Shown: piece after piece, positions 1 through 8,657 of the stretch
Numbering within the stretch: the first letter of the stretch is position 1
How the letters are laid out: each line of letters opens with the position of its first letter
From: an uncultured Mollicutes bacterium
Lineage (GTDB): Bacteria; Bacillota_I; Bacilli_A; RFN20; CAG-288
Length of the DNA: 64,000 bases
Reading direction: 5' to 3'
Assembly: GCA_900539865.1 (NCBI GenBank)
Contig: UQDS01000001.1
Coordinates: forward strand, 62,001 to 126,000
Made by a program: the position numbers and the translations under genes
The notes under the pieces: model-generated
Seen by the model: only the letters and a program-made list of their open reading frames with translations
Told to the model about the DNA's origin: nothing
The model's database searches: none

Positions 1-171
1 GTCTCGCAACAGAGAAAAATCCGCTCTTTCCCCTTCTAATAAGGTGAAAGATGCGACGATTAAGGATTTACCAGCGCCAGTTTCACCTACCAAAGAAACA
101 TAGGAGGAATCAAAAGTGAGCTTAGCATCTTCGATGACAGCTAAATTGGAAATTTCTAATTCTTTAATCAT
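1..171 (-). CDS. recN: DNA repair protein RecN, N-terminal part (runs off window)
   Basis: The reverse strand encodes a protein beginning MIKELEISNLAVIEDAKL, with a Walker A motif GETGAGKS at about residues 30-37, and it runs out of the window. This is the typical start of RecN, the SMC-like ATPase that holds broken DNA ends for recombinational repair. AGGAG lies about 6 bases before the ATG. The start overlaps the 3' end of dxs by 8 bases, so the two genes are probably translated together. recN closes the nusB-xseA-xseB-dxs cluster in many Firmicutes, which supports the call. Only 57 codons are visible. Confidence 0.85.
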   Translation of the reverse strand, partial: MIKELEISNLAVIEDAKLTFDSSYVSLVGETGAGKSLIVASFTLLEGERADFSLLRD

Positions 172-1945
172 CTTTTTTCTCCTCATTGAAGAAGCAAAGA
201 GCATCTTCTACGCTGACACCATTTGCTTCATACACTTTATCTAACGGACCAAAATCGTAAAATTTTTCAGAAAGTGTCTTTGCTTTATATTGGCCTTGGT
301 ACTGCATTTTAAATAATATTTTTTGTAAATTTAAGGAAACGCCATTTTCATTAGAATAGGGATCGTAAAAATAGATTTGTTCATAAGGATAGAGGGAGAT
401 CATTTCTTGAGGGTTTAAATCGACAAGTATCCCTTTATCTCCAGGAAGCGTTAAGCGACTTAACGCCTGATATCCCATCACACCTACGGCAAGATATAAC
501 ACTTTACTCTGGTTCTCTTTTTGTAAGTAGGAAATGGGCAATGCCATCTTTAAATCAGTAGAGGAAACCCTATTCTCTTTGCTTAAACGGATGAAATCTA
601 AATGTTTTTTCTCTTTCGTAGACATTGTCAAAAGATCTTGAAGACTCTCTCTATCATAGGGCATATAAAGGCGGGCGTTTGGAACCGCTCTTAACAAGGG
701 AACATCAAAGATACCCTGATGAGAGGAACCGTCTTCGCCGACAAGCGAAGCTCTTTCCAAGAGAAAAGTACCGGTCAAATTCTGTCTTGAAAAGTTTTCA
801 ATCACCTCATCCATGCAGCGCTGTAAAAAAGTAGAATAAATATCGACAACCGGATGAAAACCTTTTAAAGCGAGACCAGAGGCCACAGCCATAGCATCTT
901 CTTCCGCAATTCCAACGTCTAAAGTGCGCTGAGGATAAGCAGTAAAAATCTCCGTCAAGGAAGACGACGTTTCCATCGCTGGAGTGAGAAGATACAAGTC
1001 TTGCTCTCTTTTCATCAAGGAGAGAAGAATATCTTTTTTATAAATGGAAAATGTGTCCGCATTCTCTTTGGCAAATCCCTTTTTCACACCGTGGAACAAG
1101 CCGATATGATCTTCTTCGCTGGGAAGATAACCCATACCTTTCTTTGTCATGATTTCTAAGATGACAGGACCTTTTTTCATCGCTTTTTTTGCTTTTTTAA
1201 AAGCGATGTTCAAACCGAGTAAGTCGTGTCCTTCGAAAGGTCCTAAATAAGTGAGTCCATACATTTGAAAACGTTCGGTAAGAGGATAATCTCGCAAGAG
1301 TTTTGCTTGTTTTTCTTCTAAATATTTTGACCAATTTTCTTCCGAATACAATTTTTGTCCCTCATCAGAAAGGCGATAAGCGATCATTTCATCTCGAATT
1401 TGAGCCAACATCGTTAAACGGCTATCTTTACTCTCCTTGATCGCCATCGCGTTAGAGTTGACAATCAATAAGAAATTATCCAATTCTTTATGTTCGCTTA
1501 AAAGACTCAGCGCTTCTTGCGCTAAACCGTTATTCAAAGAGGCGTCGCCAACCACAACAATGGTCGCACTTTCTTCACCCTTTAAATGTTTGGCAAGGGA
1601 CATGCCCAAAGCCGTGGGAAGACTATCTCCGCTATGCCCGTTATCATATTTGTCTGCTTTACTCTCCTTGCGAAGAGAAAATGGTGCAATTCCTTGATAT
1701 TGTCTTAAATGCTCTAATGATCTTCCAGTGAGTAACTTATAAGCGTAGGTCTGATGCCCAACATCAAAAAGGATGTCATTTTCATAAGGATCAAAGGCTT
1801 CTAACAGCGAATAAGTTGTCTCAACCATGCCTAAATTAGAGGAGAGATGTCCACCGTTTTGATAGCAGCCAAAAAGGATCTTCTCACGAAGAGAAGCGCA
1901 TTCTTTTTGCGCGCTGTTTAAGTGGAATCTCTTGTTCGTCTTCAT
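164..1945 (-). CDS. dxs: 1-deoxy-D-xylulose-5-phosphate synthase
   Basis: A 593-residue thiamine-diphosphate enzyme that condenses pyruvate and glyceraldehyde-3-phosphate into DXP, the first step of the non-mevalonate isoprenoid pathway. Seen: GGHLSSNLG at about 31-39, VGHQTYAYKLLTGR at about 62, GHSGDS near 103, a TPP-binding GDASLNNG at 133-140, and in the second half DVGIAEED, IYSTFLQRCMDEV and the HQG motif. The usual GDG of the cofactor motif is GDA here, and the IAEQH signature reads IAEED. It is somewhat shorter than the usual roughly 620-630 residues, and the C-terminal domain looks divergent. It follows xseB with no gap, in the classic Firmicute order xseA-xseB-dxs-recN. Another transketolase-like enzyme is less likely given this context. 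Confidence 0.88.
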   Translation of the reverse strand: MKTNKRFHLNSAQKECASLREKILFGCYQNGGHLSSNLGMVETTYSLLEAFDPYENDILFDVGHQTYAYKLLTGRSLEHLRQYQGIAPFSLRKESKADKYDNGHSGDSLPTALGMSLAKHLKGEESATIVVVGDASLNNGLAQEALSLLSEHKELDNFLLIVNSNAMAIKESKDSRLTMLAQIRDEMIAYRLSDEGQKLYSEENWSKYLEEKQAKLLRDYPLTERFQMYGLTYLGPFEGHDLLGLNIAFKKAKKAMKKGPVILEIMTKKGMGYLPSEEDHIGLFHGVKKGFAKENADTFSIYKKDILLSLMKREQDLYLLTPAMETSSSLTEIFTAYPQRTLDVGIAEEDAMAVASGLALKGFHPVVDIYSTFLQRCMDEVIENFSRQNLTGTFLLERASLVGEDGSSHQGIFDVPLLRAVPNARLYMPYDRESLQDLLTMSTKEKKHLDFIRLSKENRVSSTDLKMALPISYLQKENQSKVLYLAVGVMGYQALSRLTLPGDKGILVDLNPQEMISLYPYEQIYFYDPYSNENGVSLNLQKILFKMQYQGQYKAKTLSEKFYDFGPLDKVYEANGVSVEDALCFFNEEKKDD

Positions 1946-2146
1946 TTAATTTTCAATAGAGTCTGTAACTTCGCTCATCAATTTATTGAGTTTTTCTTCC
2001 ATCTGTTTGATCAAGCTCATTCCCTCTTTGTAATATTTGCTTGCCTCATCTAAACCCAACGAGGGATTTGTCATTTTTTCTAAGATGGTATTTACTTCTT
2101 CCTGTAATTGTTGATAGGTTTTTTCTTCCGTTACTTTCTTAGGCAT
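1946..2146 (-). CDS. xseB: Exodeoxyribonuclease VII small subunit
   Basis: A 66-residue, largely helical protein with the pattern TYQQLQEEVNTILEKM followed by LGLDEASKYYKEGMSLIK, typical of XseB. Several copies bind one XseA to form exonuclease VII, which degrades single-stranded DNA to oligonucleotides. It lies 11 bases after xseA and directly before dxs, the expected operon position. The length is normal for the family. Confidence 0.92.
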   Translation of the reverse strand: MPKKVTEEKTYQQLQEEVNTILEKMTNPSLGLDEASKYYKEGMSLIKQMEEKLNKLMSEVTDSIEN

Positions 2147-2157
2147 AAATCTCTCCT

Positions 2158-3432
2158 TTAATCAATTTTTGCTTTTCTTCGACCATCTTGATAAGTGATA
2201 TCAATCACATCGCCTTTTTCTAATTGTTGAATAGATGTGATCTTCTTACCATCTTTTAACACCAACGCCAAGCCGCGCTTGGCATAAGTGTCTGGATTGT
2301 TACCTTCCAATATTGCTTTTGCTTGTTCTAATTGAGAAGAATGAAGTTCAAGGCGGTGTTTCATCTTATTTTTAAAATCGTCCTTTAATTCAGAACAGGT
2401 GTAAAGATTTTGTTGAACTTTACTTAAGTACAATTTAGAAAAAGTATTTTGCAAAGTGCGTAACGACTGCTTTTCTTTTTTTAGAGTATTCTTAGGACTG
2501 TAGGCTTCGAGACGCTTGGTAAGCTGGTTTAAGGAAAGAACTTCGTTTTGTAAAAGGTTAAAATATTCTTTGTTATAGATATCCTTACTTGCTTGAATTT
2601 CCAACCGAGTATCTGCAAGACTAGGGTTGATCAAGGAGGCACCCTCGGTCGGTGTGATCGCTTGTGCATCGCTGACACGATCAGCAATCGCAGTATCAAT
2701 TGTATGGCCAATACATGTGATAATCGGAATCGGCGAAGAAGCGATTGTCAAAGCGACAAGCTCATCATCAAAACACGCTAGGTCAGTTTTAGATCCACCA
2801 CCTCTTCCTAATAAAATGACATCGAAGTCTCCTAAGAAGGCTCTCTTTAACTGTTTGACAATGCTTTTTGCAGCCTCTTCCCCTTGGACGACAGTAGGAA
2901 ATAAGACCGTATCGCAGGGAAAACGTTCGTGCAGTGTTTTTAAGATATCTTGATAGGCGGCACCAGTGGCGGCAGTCAAAATAGCAACTTTTTTACAGTA
3001 TTTAGGAATTGGCTTTTTTTGCTTTGGGTCTAAATATCCGAGTTTATCTAATTTTTCAAGCGTCTTTTTCTTGGCCAATAAAGCCTTTCCTAACTGGCTT
3101 TGTAAGACTTTTACCTCTTTTCCCCAAAAGGTCAACGATGACCCGTGAGCATAATAAGAAAGGGAACCTGAGATCTCAATCACGTCACCAACTTTGATCT
3201 CTTCTAAACCTAAATCATTCCCATAATAATTGCTAAATGCGCATTTTAAAATGGGAGAGTTACTCTCTTTATGCCCTTGGTCACCCAAATTGATATAAGA
3301 GAACTTTCCCAATTTGATAGAATAAACTTCACCATAAACACGCAAAGAGGAGAAACTAGGATGCGAGAAGACCTCTTTGATGATATTGGCTAATTGTGAA
3401 ACGGAAAATGCTTCAGTTTCCCTTGTATTCAT
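2158..3432 (-). CDS. xseA: Exodeoxyribonuclease VII large subunit
   Basis: A 424-residue catalytic subunit of exonuclease VII. It has an N-terminal OB-fold region (VSQLANIIKEVF, VYGEVYSI), the catalytic-domain motif AILTAATGAAYQDIL, a conserved ILLGRGGGS and ITCIGHTIDTAIAD, then a long helical coiled region and a C-terminal basic tail. In most homologues the GRGGGS segment continues as EDL; here it reads KTDLACFDDE. The start overlaps the end of nusB by about 20 bases, so coupling with nusB is likely. Confidence 0.93.
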   Translation of the reverse strand: MNTRETEAFSVSQLANIIKEVFSHPSFSSLRVYGEVYSIKLGKFSYINLGDQGHKESNSPILKCAFSNYYGNDLGLEEIKVGDVIEISGSLSYYAHGSSLTFWGKEVKVLQSQLGKALLAKKKTLEKLDKLGYLDPKQKKPIPKYCKKVAILTAATGAAYQDILKTLHERFPCDTVLFPTVVQGEEAAKSIVKQLKRAFLGDFDVILLGRGGGSKTDLACFDDELVALTIASSPIPIITCIGHTIDTAIADRVSDAQAITPTEGASLINPSLADTRLEIQASKDIYNKEYFNLLQNEVLSLNQLTKRLEAYSPKNTLKKEKQSLRTLQNTFSKLYLSKVQQNLYTCSELKDDFKNKMKHRLELHSSQLEQAKAILEGNNPDTYAKRGLALVLKDGKKITSIQQLEKGDVIDITYQDGRRKAKID

Positions 3433-3844
3433 AGGCAGGAATCGCTTTGTCTAAAAGCGCATTTACAAAACGATGATCGTTTTCCTTTAAAAAGTTTTTG
3501 GCGATGGTAACCGCTTCGTTGATGACAACTTTACGCGGTGCTTTCTTTAAGTAAAGTCCTTCTGTCAAAGCGACAAAAAGGATACCTTTACAAACATTGT
3601 CCAATCGATCAAAAGTCCAATTGACAAGATGGTCGGAAATGACTTTTTTAATCTCGTCAAAGTGATCTAAACCTAAGGCGTAAACAAGTTGTGAAAAGAC
3701 CGGGCATTCTTTGTAAGTATCCACATCGTAAATCATTGTGAGAATTTCCGTTGCATCATATTCTTCTTTGTTTTCGATATAAAGAAAGACCTGATAAAAG
3801 GCCTGCATTGTTTTGATTCGTTCATCTCTGCGCGAATATTCCAT
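3413..3844 (-). CDS. nusB: Transcription antitermination factor NusB
   Basis: A 143-residue NusB-fold protein. It binds boxA RNA with NusE (S10) and supports antitermination on rRNA operons. Family hallmarks seen: an N-terminal helix (RRDERIKTMQAFYQVFLY), a central FDRLDNVCKGILFVALTEGLYL, and the C-terminal signature APRKVVINEAVTIAKNFLKEND. It ends in TGA inside the start of xseA, one of several cases showing TGA acts as a stop in this genome. It sits in the conserved asp23-nusB-xseA order. Confidence 0.92.
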   Translation of the reverse strand: MEYSRRDERIKTMQAFYQVFLYIENKEEYDATEILTMIYDVDTYKECPVFSQLVYALGLDHFDEIKKVISDHLVNWTFDRLDNVCKGILFVALTEGLYLKKAPRKVVINEAVTIAKNFLKENDHRFVNALLDKAIPAYEYKGN

Positions 3845-3852
3845 AATTCACC

Positions 3853-4374
3853 TCACTGTTCTATTTCGAAATTATTCAACCGTCTGCGGGCAAAAAACAA
3901 ATAGAGATATACCCCTAAAAATAACCCGTGACAAACCATCAAGAAGACCATTTCCAACACAGATAAGCTTAACTGTGTAACATGTAACGAAGATAAGATG
4001 ATTGCAATCATCGCACAGATTGTGTCTACAGCGTAAATAGTTAACGCAAGCAAGGGCATAATCTTCTTTCCTTTGATCATCGCAGAGGATAAAAGAATAA
4101 ACCCGATGACTAAGACAATCGTGATGACAGCGGATACTGTGGTAAGTCCTTTGGCATCGTTGTTACCATTAGCAAAAAGGATACTTGTCAAAGTTGAACT
4201 TCCGTACATCATGCTAAAGCCAAAGCCGTTGGTGAAGACCATATTTACTTCATCGAGTTTAAGAAAAGACTGTAACAAAATCTGTCCTACCGCATGAAAA
4301 ACAGGAATTGCCATGCCGATGGTACAAAAGATGTCAAAGCGTTTTTTTAAGGCTTGAAACGTTGCGCTTTCCAT
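3853..4374 (-). CDS. Multi-pass membrane protein between asp23 and nusB
   Basis: Predicted protein of 173 residues starting at MESATFQALKK; an upstream start at 4422 is possible but would overlap asp23. It has about four hydrophobic segments (FCTIGMAIPVFHAVGQI, VSAVITIVLVIGFILLSSA, IMPLLALTIYAVDTICAMI, MVFLMVCHGLFLGVYLYLFF) and a basic tail. I do not recognise the family. Its position recalls the membrane anchors (AmaP-like) that accompany Asp23 proteins in other Firmicutes, but that is inference from context; sequence similarity is not evident. Confidence 0.65.
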   Translation of the reverse strand: MESATFQALKKRFDIFCTIGMAIPVFHAVGQILLQSFLKLDEVNMVFTNGFGFSMMYGSSTLTSILFANGNNDAKGLTTVSAVITIVLVIGFILLSSAMIKGKKIMPLLALTIYAVDTICAMIAIILSSLHVTQLSLSVLEMVFLMVCHGLFLGVYLYLFFARRRLNNFEIEQ

Positions 4375-4375
4375 G

Positions 4376-4717
4376 TTATTTCTTCTGAACGAAGCCGAGA
4401 ACAATGACGTTGACTTTGACATTGCTTATTTCGGTAATTTCGTATATTTCATCATAAATCGACTGCTGGATAAGGCCTGTAGCAGAATTAGCAATTTGAC
4501 CAGCATACATAAAGATTTCAACATTAACATTGATTTTGTTTCTCTTATCAATCTCACAAAGTACCTTGCAGGTCTTTCTTCCGCTCTTCAAGCAAATCGT
4601 ATCTTTTAATTCGTTGCTAACTAATTTATCCAATGTGTTTTTAGCAGCTTGAACGAAGACATCGGAAGCGATGTTCATTGTAGAACCGAATGCGGTTTTT
4701 GTCGTGTAATAAGTCAT
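4376..4717 (-). CDS. Asp23/Gls24 family envelope stress protein
   Basis: A 113-residue Asp23-family protein. The pattern MNIASDVFVQAAKNTLDKL, then CLKSGRKTCKVLCEIDKRN, then VNVEIFMYAGQIANSATGLIQ and a final VNVIVLGFV matches the alternating helix and strand signature of the family. Such proteins form membrane-associated scaffolds linked to envelope stress. In Bacillus the homologue YqhY lies next to nusB, as here. RBS AGGAGG is clear before the ATG at 4717. Confidence 0.8.
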   Translation of the reverse strand: MTYYTTKTAFGSTMNIASDVFVQAAKNTLDKLVSNELKDTICLKSGRKTCKVLCEIDKRNKINVNVEIFMYAGQIANSATGLIQQSIYDEIYEITEISNVKVNVIVLGFVQKK

Positions 4718-4726
4718 AAGTCCTCC

Positions 4727-6871
4727 TTAATTTTGTTTGACGCCCTTCATCGAAAGGCTGATGCGGTTTCTCTTTAAATCGACATCAATCACTTTGACCT
4801 TGACAATATCTCCAGGTTTACCTTCTGTATGTGGGTCACTGACAAAGTGATTTGCAATCTCAGAAAGGTGAACAAGTCCGTTGATTTCTACACCTAAGTC
4901 GACGAAGAAACCAAAGCCAGTGACATTGCGAATCGTACCTTCTAAAATCATGCCGACTTTGATGTCTTTGATATCGGTGACACCATCGGTAAGCTTTGCC
5001 GTTCTCGTGCTTTCACGAGGATCGCGGCTTGGCTGAATCAATTCTTTTACAATATCTTTCAACGTAGGGTAACCGACATTTAAATTGTTTGCCATCAAGC
5101 GGATGTCGTCATCGTTTAATTTCTTCAAGCTCTCAATTTTTTCTTCCGTTGTTTTACCAGAGGCTGTCTTTAAGACTTCCTTTGCAAAGCGATAAGACTC
5201 CGGGTGAACCGCAGTGTTATCCAAAGGCTCTAAGCTTTCTGGAATTCTTAAAAAGCCGGCGCAGTTCGTGAAAGCTTTCGGACCAAGGCCGCTGACCTTC
5301 AAGAGATCATTACGGCAACGGAAGGCACCATTTTCTTCACGGAAAGAAACAATATTGTCCGCGACTTTTGAAGAAATACCAGATACATAGCTGAGCAAAG
5401 ACGCAGAAGCAGTATTTAAATTGACACCGACATAGTTGACACAATCTTCCACTACGCCACCTAAGGCAGTGGAGAGTTTCTTTCCGTCGATATCATATTG
5501 ATATTGACCGACGCCGATACTTTCCGGTGGGATTTTTACCAATTCGGCAAGCGGATCTTCTAAACGTCTTGCGATAGAAACCGCGCTTCTTAAATTGGGT
5601 TCATAATCAGGGAATTCTTTCTGAGCCAAGGGAGTAGCAGAATAGATAGAAGCACCCGATTCAGAGACGACTACAATTTCTAACTCTTTTAACTCGGGTT
5701 CCGTCTTTTTTAACTCTTCTAAAAGCTTTTGACTTTCGCGGCTAGCGGTACCATTGCCTAACGCAATTGTAAAAGTCTTATTCTTGAGAATGAGTCGTTT
5801 TAAATCGTCTTTGGCTTTTTGATAACGAAGAGAACTATGGAACGGATCTTGCAATACAAAGGTATCTAAGACCTTGCCGTTTTCATCAATAAAAGCAAGC
5901 TTACAACCGTGTGTAAAACCCGGGTCAAAGCCTAAGATGCGCTTGTTAGGAAGGGGTGGGAATAACAACGTAGCACGCAATGATGTTTTAAATTCATCGA
6001 TGGAGACATCGCTAGCTTTTTCCATGAGATCAGAAAAGACATCGTTAGAGATGCTAGGTAAGATCAAACGAGTATAGGAATCCAAAACCATCGCTTCTAA
6101 CAAGTCGCGATAAGGGGTGTTAGATGGGATTTCTAATGTTTTGATATGCTTTAAAATCTGTTCGTCATCTAATACCAATTTTTTTGTCAGACATTTCTTA
6201 TTGACGCCGCGATTGATCGCTAAGACATTAAAAGATTTGATCTGTGAGACTTTGCGAGAATAATTTGCATAGGTGTCATAGGTGTCAAAAGGTGCATCTT
6301 CTAACTTAGTAGAGGTAATCACACCATCATTTGCAACGATGTATTTGATATAGGTGCGGTAATTTGGATTATCGGAAATCTTTTCTGCGAGGATGCCTAA
6401 AGCACCTTGGATGACCTTCTCCACGGTCTTAAAGTCCTCACAGATGTATTGTTCGGCCTCTTTGTTCAACTCGCCTGTTTTATCGCTGAGGATATATTGG
6501 CTCAAGGGCTCTAATCCTGCTTTGATCGCTTTCGATGCGCGGGTGACTCTCTTAGGTTTATACGGTCGATATAAATCTTCCACTTCTGCTAAAGTCATCG
6601 CGTCGTTGATTTTCTGACGGAGTTCCGGATCATCGATTTTTTGATCGTCCAAAGATTTAAAAACAGTTTTTTTACGATCCTCTAAATTGCGCAATGTCGT
6701 AAGCCATTTTTCTAAATCGCGAAGATTTTCATCCGTTAATCCACCGGTGACTTCTTTGCGATAACGAGCGATAAAAGGAACGGTGTTTTCTTCATCTAAT
6801 AAGGTGACAGCACTATCAATTGCTTCACGATTTAACTTTAATTTTTCAGCAATATATTGATTGATATCCAT
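4727..6871 (-). CDS. tex: Tex family S1 RNA-binding transcriptional accessory protein
   Basis: A 714-residue Tex/YhgF protein. Visible in order: an N-terminal helical domain (VPFIARYRKEVTGGL near 32), a YqgF-like RNase H-fold domain (ILGFDPGFTHGCKLAFID near 315), helix-hairpin-helix segments (SGISSKVADNIVSFREENGAF, LKVSGLGPKAFTNCAGFLRI) and a C-terminal S1 domain (VGMILEGTIRNVTGFGFFVD, GLVHLSE). Tex proteins bind RNA polymerase and RNA and influence transcription and surface-factor expression. The length is normal. It follows the lipoprotein gene by 5 bases and probably shares its promoter. Confidence 0.93.
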   Translation of the reverse strand: MDINQYIAEKLKLNREAIDSAVTLLDEENTVPFIARYRKEVTGGLTDENLRDLEKWLTTLRNLEDRKKTVFKSLDDQKIDDPELRQKINDAMTLAEVEDLYRPYKPKRVTRASKAIKAGLEPLSQYILSDKTGELNKEAEQYICEDFKTVEKVIQGALGILAEKISDNPNYRTYIKYIVANDGVITSTKLEDAPFDTYDTYANYSRKVSQIKSFNVLAINRGVNKKCLTKKLVLDDEQILKHIKTLEIPSNTPYRDLLEAMVLDSYTRLILPSISNDVFSDLMEKASDVSIDEFKTSLRATLLFPPLPNKRILGFDPGFTHGCKLAFIDENGKVLDTFVLQDPFHSSLRYQKAKDDLKRLILKNKTFTIALGNGTASRESQKLLEELKKTEPELKELEIVVVSESGASIYSATPLAQKEFPDYEPNLRSAVSIARRLEDPLAELVKIPPESIGVGQYQYDIDGKKLSTALGGVVEDCVNYVGVNLNTASASLLSYVSGISSKVADNIVSFREENGAFRCRNDLLKVSGLGPKAFTNCAGFLRIPESLEPLDNTAVHPESYRFAKEVLKTASGKTTEEKIESLKKLNDDDIRLMANNLNVGYPTLKDIVKELIQPSRDPRESTRTAKLTDGVTDIKDIKVGMILEGTIRNVTGFGFFVDLGVEINGLVHLSEIANHFVSDPHTEGKPGDIVKVKVIDVDLKRNRISLSMKGVKQN

Positions 6872-6876
6872 AACTA

Positions 6877-7323
6877 TTAATCCTTTCCGTGCAAGGTGAA
6901 GTAGAAGGAGATTTCTTGCGAAGAGAAATATCCATAAAGTGTTTCCACTTTGCTTGTGCTTTTAAAATTGATGTAGACCCCGGGATAAATTCCTTTGTCT
7001 TTATCAGCGCTTGCCTTGTCCTTACAAAGCGTATACTCACTTTCATAACCAAAAGGGAAGAACGTATGCTTATCGGGAGAAAGCAATACTCTGCCTGAAT
7101 GGTAATCTTGTGAGAATTTTTCAATGGCAACCGAATGATAATAGTAATTATCACCGCCGGATGAAACCATAAATTGATACTGGAACGCATCTGTGTTTTC
7201 TTTCCAAGAAAAATCTTCCTGTAGAGAAAACTTCTCCTTGTCTTTTCCTAAGTCCGCGGAGAGATTCGTCTTACAGCCGGAAAGAAGTAATATCCATGAT
7301 AATAAAAAGAGCGATTTTTTCAT
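6877..7323 (-). CDS. Small lipoprotein of unknown function
   Basis: A 148-residue protein with a lipoprotein signal peptide (MKKSLFLLSWILLLSGC; lipobox LSGC, Cys 17), so it is expected to be anchored on the outer face of the membrane. The mature part has no motif I recognise. The ORF is open further upstream to 7389, but that extension runs through a terminator hairpin and would spoil the signal peptide. I chose 7323 because a clean promoter lies immediately before it: -10 TATAAT at 7330-7335 with only 6 bases between it and the ATG, and no ribosome binding site. It is the first gene of a unit with tex. Confidence 0.7.
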   Translation of the reverse strand: MKKSLFLLSWILLLSGCKTNLSADLGKDKEKFSLQEDFSWKENTDAFQYQFMVSSGGDNYYYHSVAIEKFSQDYHSGRVLLSPDKHTFFPFGYESEYTLCKDKASADKDKGIYPGVYINFKSTSKVETLYGYFSSQEISFYFTLHGKD

Positions 7324-7329
7324 GTAAAC

Positions 7330-7358
7330 ATTATAGCACGACAAGAGCGAAGTAAAAA
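7330..7358 (-). promoter_or_regulatory. Promoter of the lipoprotein-tex unit, probably leaderless
   Basis: Reading the minus strand, -35 TTTTTA (7353-7358), 17 bases, then -10 TATAAT (7330-7335). The ATG follows after 6 bases, so transcription should begin at or next to the A of the start codon. No Shine-Dalgarno sequence could then be present in the mRNA. Confidence 0.6.
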
Positions 7359-7359
7359 G

Positions 7360-7387
7360 AAAAAGGAGAGTGTGACTCTCCTTTTTC
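7360..7387 (-). terminator. Bidirectional rho-independent terminator
   Basis: GGAGAG (7365-7370) pairs with CTCTCC (7376-7381) around a 5-base loop, flanked by an A-run on one side and a T-run on the other. It ends transcripts coming from ttcA and the predicted small RNA, just before the lipoprotein promoter. Confidence 0.8.
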
Positions 7388-7536
7388 ACTGATTGTTACG
7401 TTGTCCGTCAACGGCAAGGCTCTAGCGTCCTTAAATAATTGGTAAAATTGCGCTTTTTCACCAATGCACAAATGTGCGAAATCGACAAATCGGATTTTCT
7501 TGTGTCAGCACACCAGCGGATTTGTATCCGCTTACA
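7361..7536 (-). ncRNA. Candidate small structured RNA (about 175 nt)
   Basis: Between ttcA and the terminator at 7360-7387 lies a region with no convincing ORF but its own promoter. Minus strand -35 TTGTTT (7565-7570), 17 bases, -10 TATAAT (7542-7547), placed across the ttcA stop codon. The predicted RNA can form several consecutive hairpins: AGCGGAT/ATCCGCT at 7512-7530, GCACA/TGTGC, ATTGGT/ACCAAT and CGTTG/CAACG, and then the terminator stem. I could not match it to 6S RNA, SRP RNA or tmRNA. It could instead be only a long 3' UTR of ttcA. Confidence 0.45.
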
Positions 7537-7541
7537 TTTAC

Positions 7542-7570
7542 ATTATAGTTTTTCTTCTTTTTTAAAACAA
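7542..7570 (-). promoter_or_regulatory. Sigma-A promoter at the 3' end of ttcA
   Basis: TTGTTT (7565-7570), a 17-base spacer and TATAAT (7542-7547) on the minus strand. The -10 element includes the ttcA stop codon. It would drive the candidate small RNA. Confidence 0.6.
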
Positions 7571-8565
7571 GTTTCAGAAAGATATTGTGACACTTCTTCA
7601 TATATCGTGTCATCGACAAGAAGCTTTTCATGTTCCATAACAGCTTTCTTCAACGCGGCTTCTTCAATTCCTTGTTTTTCAATCAGCAGATCAATCTTTC
7701 TTCCGTTTTCTTCATAATCATCCAAGAACGTGTGTTCGATTCCATCTTTTTTATAGCCTAAAATCATGTCGAGATTACAGTTGGTTGCCGCTTTGAAAAT
7801 GTTCTTTTCAACAACGTCAGAATACTCTTTCATCAGGCGGGAAATAAGAATCTTTGTCTTAAGTCTTTGTGAATCGTTATCCGTCTCATTTTGACCGTGA
7901 ATCGTCTCGGTAAAACGACAGGCACATCGAATGAATTCTAAGTGGTTAAACTTGGCCCAATCGATGATATCTCTCTCGCGAATAAAGTACAATGGACGGA
8001 TCAATTCTATTCCTTTATAGTGGTCAGAATGAAGCTTAGGAAGCATCGTTTGGAAAGATCCCGCATTGAGCATATTCATTAAAGTTGTTTCTATGACATC
8101 ATCATAATGATGGCCTAAGGCAATCTTGTTACATCCCAGTTCTCTGGCGATGCGATAGAGCGCCCCTCTGCGCATTTTTGCACAGAGATAACACGGTTTT
8201 CTCTCTGTATTATTGGCGATAGAAAAGATATCGGTGGTGACGATATGTGCGGGTATTTTCAACTTGCGCAAATTGGTTTTAATCAAGTTGAAATTTTCTT
8301 CGTTGTATCCTGGGTTCATCAAGACGTATGTTACTTTGAAAGGAAAGTCAGAATACTTGCATAAATGTTTAAATAAAAGTCCTAAAATCATCGAATCTTT
8401 ACCACCGGAAATGCAGACCATAATATGATCATTTTCTTGAATTAAATCATAAATTTTGATGGCCTTGGTAAACATTCTCCAGATGCGAAATTTATAGGTT
8501 GTAATCAAAGAGTGTTCAATTTCTTCCTCTTCTGTTCTTATTTTCTTTTTCTTAATTTCTTCCAT
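7543..8565 (-). CDS. ttcA: tRNA 2-thiocytidine biosynthesis protein TtcA-like
   Basis: A 340-residue PP-loop ATPase. It has the motif SGGKDSM (about 54-60), then a central CYLCAKMRRGAL pair of cysteines and a later CRFTE cysteine, the arrangement that holds the iron-sulfur cluster in TtcA. TtcA thiolates C32 of certain tRNAs. The N-terminal 30 residues are charged and extended (KKKKIRTEEEEIEHS). TtcA and the related TilS/ThiI-like PP-loop proteins can be hard to separate, but the CxxC position favours the TtcA group. It is divergent from pepC. Confidence 0.8.
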   Translation of the reverse strand: MEEIKKKKIRTEEEEIEHSLITTYKFRIWRMFTKAIKIYDLIQENDHIMVCISGGKDSMILGLLFKHLCKYSDFPFKVTYVLMNPGYNEENFNLIKTNLRKLKIPAHIVTTDIFSIANNTERKPCYLCAKMRRGALYRIARELGCNKIALGHHYDDVIETTLMNMLNAGSFQTMLPKLHSDHYKGIELIRPLYFIRERDIIDWAKFNHLEFIRCACRFTETIHGQNETDNDSQRLKTKILISRLMKEYSDVVEKNIFKAATNCNLDMILGYKKDGIEHTFLDDYEENGRKIDLLIEKQGIEEAALKKAVMEHEKLLVDDTIYEEVSQYLSETCFKKEEKL

Positions 8566-8657
8566 AGGTACTATCTTTCACGCAAAATAGAATATCATAA
8601 AATAGTCTTTGAACAAACAATTGTGTTATATTAGCATCGTTATTTTTGGAGGCGCTT

